From assembly GCA_902480035.1 (NCBI GenBank), contig CABSRC010000027.1:1-16432 (forward strand): DNA of 16,432 nt, given 5' to 3'. The position numbers were made by a program, and so were the translations under genes. The notes under the pieces were generated by a model. That model made no database searches. It saw nothing but the letters and a program-made list of their open reading frames with translations, and was not told the DNA's origin. This document shows, piece by piece, positions 13,246 through 16,432 of the stretch (position 1 is the stretch's first letter; each line of letters starts with the position of its first letter). Source of the stretch: an uncultured Streptococcus sp. (lineage in GTDB: Bacteria; Bacillota; Bacilli; Lactobacillales; Streptococcaceae).

Positions 13246-14013
13246 TTATTCTTCATAAGAAATATGGACCTGATCTTGATTGGCTTCAAACCAGAGTTCG
13301 ATCTGGCTTGGATCCTTGGCAATCAAGAAGGTTCCCTTACGGTGCACAAAATCGACAGCTTCTCCCAAGCGTTCTTTCAAGTCTTCCACATCAAAAGATG
13401 CCAATTCGACCTTGATCATGCTCAAATCCCAAGTCACCTTGTTCTCCACTTGGAGATCTTCTCCTTGGGCTTCCTGCAAATGGATAAAGCGGGCAAGATC
13501 TGTCAAGCGTCTGTAAAGCTCCTGAGATTGGGCAAGATCAGCCACGTTGACCTCAAGAAAGTCCACATCAAAGTTCGTCAAACCTTTGAAATCTTCGGGA
13601 GCTTCTACAAGAGGCGCTTTCTCCAACGGTTCTAGGCTTTCAAGATTTTCTTCAGCATGCACGAAAATGGTATCTCCTTGAGGAGACACAACTTCAAAGG
13701 CGCGACCATTAGCTCCTTGGTAAAGGGCGCTTGTTTCTGGCTGGCGGGCCAACAAATAATCAATTTCTTGAGCTTGTGCCACTTTCACCACGATGCGACC
13801 CAATTTCTTTGGACCTTCGACCTTACGCGAACGCATACTCGGTGACTCTTCTAAGACGATTTTTTCTACTTTTGAGGCATCTCCTAAAGATAGGAGAGCT
13901 CCTTCTTCCACTAATACTTTCATTCCCAATGTCTCTTCATAAAAGCGTTGATTGACATTTCGGTTATTCACTTTCAAGACTGGGATCACTCTTACAATCT
14001 GATTTGCTGTCAT
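13246..14013 (-). CDS. cppA: CppA-type VOC/glyoxalase-fold protein
   Basis: A 255-residue cytoplasmic-looking protein that closely resembles streptococcal CppA. It has an N-terminal glyoxalase/bleomycin-resistance-like domain (about 1-120, with IPVLKVNNRNVNQRFYEETLG and VLEESPSMRSRKVEGPKKLGRIVVKV) and a related C-terminal domain (about 145-245, GLTNFDVDFLEVNV onward). CppA was named for degradation of human complement C3, but no signal peptide, anchor or protease motif is visible here; the fold suggests a metal-dependent small-molecule enzyme or binder. The ATG at 14013 is chosen because GGAGG lies five bases upstream; a frame from 14025 would run through the ribosome site. It leads an operon with the serine hydrolase. 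The family name is good; function is open. Confidence 0.85.
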   Translation of the reverse strand: MTANQIVRVIPVLKVNNRNVNQRFYEETLGMKVLVEEGALLSLGDASKVEKIVLEESPSMRSRKVEGPKKLGRIVVKVAQAQEIDYLLARQPETSALYQGANGRAFEVVSPQGDTIFVHAEENLESLEPLEKAPLVEAPEDFKGLTNFDVDFLEVNVADLAQSQELYRRLTDLARFIHLQEAQGEDLQVENKVTWDLSMIKVELASFDVEDLKERLGEAVDFVHRKGTFLIAKDPSQIELWFEANQDQVHISYEE

Positions 14014-14034
14014 ACTTTCCTCCAAGCACTTTTT

Positions 14035-14063
14035 ATTGTAAAAGATTTTCTGGCTTTTTACAA
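14035..14063 (-). promoter_or_regulatory. cppA promoter
   Basis: On the minus strand TTGTAA (14058-14063), a 17-base spacer and TACAAT (14035-14040), about 22 bases before the chosen ATG. Confidence 0.65.
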
Positions 14064-14078
14064 GAAATCTTGTGCAAA

Positions 14079-14119
14079 AAAGACAGATTTTTCAAAAATA
14101 AAAATCTGTCTTTCTTTTT
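14079..14119. terminator. Bidirectional terminator after the HdeD-like gene
   Basis: A perfect 14-base-pair stem, 14079-14092 (AAAGACAGATTTTT) with 14100-14113, loop CAAAAAT. T residues follow on both strands. It lies right after the minus-strand stop at 14120, so its working direction is minus. Confidence 0.85.
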
Positions 14120-15397
14120 TTAGTATACTGTTCGTGCATGGACCAACCCGTTTGGAGCTTCAAATTCATATTCTAAATAATCTTGATAGGTCCCTGGAGC
14201 AATCACTCCACGCACATCTAATACAGCCGTTCCCGCCTGTCCCACAATGGAATCTGCTAACAGGCAGCAATTCGTAGACAGAACAAAGTAAGATTTAAAA
14301 CGCGAAGAAGTAAATTTATATAGCTCAGCCCCTAAATCATATTTCAATTTGTAAGCGTAGGTCGGCTGACCGTCTTCCAGTAACCTACTAGGTGGATCCC
14401 AAGGTTCTAACAACTGATCAATTTCAGCTAGACGCTTCTCTACTGCCTGATTCTCTTCTTCGGTAAGGGATAGGCTGTAGCCAAACAGCGTCTTTTGACT
14501 CTCTTTTTTACATAGTTCGATGTATGGTTCCTTATCCACTTTAAACAGTACGCCATCCCCAATCGTCCCAAATAGACGCTCTGAAAAGGGATCGTAACTT
14601 CCGTAAGAAATGACCTTCCCCTGATAACAAATATCTACATGCCCAATCGCTCCAAATAAGTTGCTGTCAGAAGTATGAACCAAAATTTCTAATTCCCTTG
14701 CCTCTTCTTCTTTTTTCACCAATCGATAAGGGCCTGTGTGTCCCGCCGAGCTCCCTTTTTGAAGAAACTGGTTAAACCGTTTTAACTCCTTAGCAGGGAT
14801 AAAGGCTGCAAAGATAACCGGTAGGCTAATACGAAAGCGACGTTTTAACTCTTGGCCTTGTTGGTCTTTGTCAAATAAAATACCATCTCGAATATTAGAA
14901 ATCCCCAACAAGACCAGATAAGCCCCCAAGAGGATAAATTGGAAGTGCCCATCTGAACCAGGTTCCAAGACAGTTGCTAGACCAATCCCACCGTTTAAAA
15001 GCGCATCCCATAAATAGAGCCAGCCTCCTTTTACCCGATTGGCCTTATAAAGCCAAAATGTGATCCCATAGACAATGGCACTCCCCAACTGATATGCCCC
15101 TAAACAAATCACAACTAAGTTTACGGGCAGACTACTCAGTCGATTCAACCAGATCAACGCAAGTGAAAGAAAAATAAACCAAATAGAGTGGCTATAGGAA
15201 ATAGACTTGCTACGTAACAAAAAGCGAAGAAGAAAGCTTCCTAGTCCATCAACTAAAAAGTAAATGGCTAATAGATCCAAGGAAAATTTGGTGAAGCCAA
15301 CACCATTTCGAAAAATGAGGATCCCAAAAATGACAGCAAGAACCCCAAACAATAAGGTCCTTCTTCTTGCAATTTGTTCAAAAGATATTTTTTTCAA
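14120..15397 (-). CDS. HdeD-like (DUF308-type) membrane protein with a papain-like C-terminal domain
   Basis: A 425-residue protein. Residues 14-170 contain about six membrane helices in a pattern like HdeD/DUF308 proteins (VLAVIFGILIF, AYLVLLGISNIRDGI). The positive N-terminus (MKKISFEQIARRR) and even helix number put both ends in the cytoplasm. From about 220 there is a soluble domain with GHVDICYQGKVISYGSYDP (His253) and, later, FVLSTNCCLLADSIVG (Asn376, Cys377, Cys378). His before Asn-Cys is the order found in circularly permuted NlpC/P60-like or DUF4105-like papain folds. Start is TTG at 15397, with AAGGAG nine bases upstream and no ATG alternative in frame nearby. It is monocistronic, with its own promoter and terminator. 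No function is known to me; the enzyme domain is inferred from motif order alone. Confidence 0.75.
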   Translation of the reverse strand: MKKISFEQIARRRTLLFGVLAVIFGILIFRNGVGFTKFSLDLLAIYFLVDGLGSFLLRFLLRSKSISYSHSIWFIFLSLALIWLNRLSSLPVNLVVICLGAYQLGSAIVYGITFWLYKANRVKGGWLYLWDALLNGGIGLATVLEPGSDGHFQFILLGAYLVLLGISNIRDGILFDKDQQGQELKRRFRISLPVIFAAFIPAKELKRFNQFLQKGSSAGHTGPYRLVKKEEEARELEILVHTSDSNLFGAIGHVDICYQGKVISYGSYDPFSERLFGTIGDGVLFKVDKEPYIELCKKESQKTLFGYSLSLTEEENQAVEKRLAEIDQLLEPWDPPSRLLEDGQPTYAYKLKYDLGAELYKFTSSRFKSYFVLSTNCCLLADSIVGQAGTAVLDVRGVIAPGTYQDYLEYEFEAPNGLVHARTVY

Positions 15398-15427
15398 TAT
15401 TCCTTCTCCTTATAGACGAAAGGTCTT

Positions 15428-15456
15428 TAGACAAATACCATTTTATCAAGTATAAT
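15428..15456 (+). promoter_or_regulatory. pepX promoter
   Basis: TAGACA (15428-15433), a 17-base spacer and a perfect TATAAT (15451-15456). It overlaps the divergent promoter of the HdeD-like gene. Confidence 0.75.
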
Positions 15457-15468
15457 ATAAAAAGTAAA
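15440..15468 (-). promoter_or_regulatory. Divergent promoter of the HdeD-like gene
   Basis: On the minus strand TTTACT (15463-15468), a 17-base spacer and an extended -10, TGATAAAAT (TAAAAT at 15440-15445). It shares most of its DNA with the pepX promoter, so the two should compete for RNA polymerase. Confidence 0.55.
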
Positions 15469-15498
15469 GAACAAAGAAACTGATAAAAGGAGCAGCCT

Positions 15499-16432
15499 AT
15501 GAAATACAATCAATATAGCTATCTATCTGTTGACCAAAAAGACATTCTTAAGGAACTAAAAGAAATTGGGTTTGACCTTCCCCTTCATCTTACAGAGAAA
15601 GAACTGTTTGAATGGTTTGTTCGCAAGGTTTATTTCACCTACAAAAATACAGATTATCCCCTCTCTAACCTAGTGGCGGATGCTGAAACAGATCTCCTGA
15701 GCTATTTCCAATCAGACCGCGAATGGTCGCCGGAGATTTTTTACACAGTAGCTCTCCAGTTGCTCGGTTTCCACTATTTTATTGATTTTGAAGATACGGA
15801 TAGCTTCTTGAAAGAAGTCCAATTTCCGATTGAGTATGGAAACTTGGTTGAAAACCTCTATCACCTCCTCAATACTCGAACAGTCAAAGGGAATTTACTA
15901 ATTGATCAGTTGGTCAGCGATGGTTTGATTCCTGAGACCAACCAGTATCACTATTTTAATGGTAAGAGCCTCGCGACCTTTACAAGCCAGGATGCTATCC
16001 GTGAGGTCGTTTATGTCGAAAGTCGGGTCGATACCGACCAAGATGGCCTGCCAGACTTGGTCAAGGTCAGCATCATCCGTCCTCGCTACGAAGGCAAGAT
16101 TCCAGCTGTCATGACCGCTAGCCCTTACCACCAAGGGACTAACGACAAGGCCAGCGACAAGGCCCTCTACAATATGAATGTCGACCTCGAGGTCAAAGAA
16201 CCTCATACCATTCAAGTAGAAACACCTCAATTAGAATTGGTGGACCCTCTTGGTCAAGCTGAACTAGTCGATGAAGCTGAAGAAACCCTCACTCATATCA
16301 ATTCCAGCTATACCCTCAACGACTACCTGCTTCCACGCGGATACGCTAATCTCTACGTATCTGGAGTTGGAACAAAAGATTCACAAGGCCTGATGACCAA
16401 CGGAAATTACCAACAAATCGAAGCCTATAAGA
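15499..16432 (+). CDS. pepX: Xaa-Pro dipeptidyl-peptidase, N-terminal part (3' end outside the window)
   Basis: The first 311 codons of PepX, a cytoplasmic serine peptidase of about 760 residues that removes X-Pro dipeptides from peptide N-termini and helps use casein-like or host proline-rich peptides. The N-terminal helical domain begins MKYNQYSYLSVDQKDILKEL, and the catalytic-domain entry reads REVVYVESRVDTDQDGLPDL, followed by VMTASPYHQGTNDKASDKAL and PRGYANLYVSGVGTKDSQGL. All of these match lactococcal and pneumococcal PepX. The catalytic Ser, Asp and His are beyond the window end. The ATG has AAAGGAG six bases upstream and a near-consensus promoter. Reading frame is intact to the edge. 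Identity is very secure. Confidence 0.95.
   Translation, partial: MKYNQYSYLSVDQKDILKELKEIGFDLPLHLTEKELFEWFVRKVYFTYKNTDYPLSNLVADAETDLLSYFQSDREWSPEIFYTVALQLLGFHYFIDFEDTDSFLKEVQFPIEYGNLVENLYHLLNTRTVKGNLLIDQLVSDGLIPETNQYHYFNGKSLATFTSQDAIREVVYVESRVDTDQDGLPDLVKVSIIRPRYEGKIPAVMTASPYHQGTNDKASDKALYNMNVDLEVKEPHTIQVETPQLELVDPLGQAELVDEAEETLTHINSSYTLNDYLLPRGYANLYVSGVGTKDSQGLMTNGNYQQIEAYK

Noticed and set aside
13235..13322. Long N-terminal extension of the serine hydrolase
   Set aside because: The extra 29 residues are encoded within cppA in another frame, are basic and unlike the family, and lack a ribosome site.
13183..13635. 150-codon plus-strand ORF opposite cppA and the serine hydrolase
   Set aside because: It is the longest shadow frame in the window, but it is antisense to two recognised genes and has no family resemblance or promoter.
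15898..16230. 110-codon minus-strand ORF inside pepX
   Set aside because: It is antisense to clearly conserved PepX sequence; no start signals support it.
1..16432. CRISPR array, tRNA/rRNA genes, insertion sequence, prophage or toxin-antitoxin pair
   Set aside because: No regularly spaced direct repeats, cloverleaf sequences, transposase or phage-like proteins were found on either strand.

Overview
The window reads as chromosome of an oral Streptococcus. The pyruvate formate-lyase tail, a complete mevalonate pathway, the CppA and PepX proteins, the A+T-rich promoters with TATAAT-type -10 boxes, and a mitis/sanguinis-type intergenic repeat all point that way. A sanguinis, gordonii or parasanguinis relative is the best guess; the species cannot be fixed from the sequence alone. 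There are no tRNA or rRNA genes, no insertion sequence, no CRISPR array and no prophage. The genes look intact except for the two cut by the window ends.

Layout, left to right. Positions 2-628 are the 3' end of pflB, with its glycyl-radical motif and a strong terminator. Positions 629-1044 hold a consensus promoter driving a likely 37-residue single-pass membrane peptide. Positions 1045-2275 encode a split ThrE-type threonine/serine exporter, followed by a small two-helix membrane protein (2382-2612). Positions 2799-5233 are mvaS-mvaA on the plus strand (HMG-CoA synthase, class II HMG-CoA reductase). A 308-base gap (5234-5541) is full of inverted repeats and carries convergent terminators. 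On the minus strand follow a secreted, membrane-anchored C69 dipeptidase and a PrsW-like membrane protease (8023 to 5542), then a structured intergenic repeat (about 8152-8336). The second mevalonate operon, mvaK1-mvaD-mvaK2-fni (12151 to 8337), has all its genes overlapping. Next come cppA plus a serine hydrolase (14013 to 12294), a multi-pass HdeD-like membrane protein with a papain-like C-terminal domain (15397 to 14120), and, divergently, the start of pepX (15499 onward).

Working together: MvaS and MvaA make mevalonate from acetoacetyl-CoA and acetyl-CoA. MvaK1, MvaK2 and MvaD convert it to isopentenyl diphosphate, and Fni isomerises that to dimethylallyl diphosphate. All six enzymes lie within 9.4 kb, in two transcription units whose -10 regions share nearly the same 14-base string. 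The dipeptidase-PrsW operon sits between the two halves of the pathway.

The points most worth a second look are the hairpin-rich element at 5232-5523, the shared -10 string of the two mevalonate promoters, the dipeptidase/PrsW pairing with its CcpA-like and tandem-repeat upstream sites, the papain-like domain fused to an HdeD-like membrane module, and the 37-residue peptide. No clearly new multi-gene system is visible; most of the window is conserved streptococcal core.
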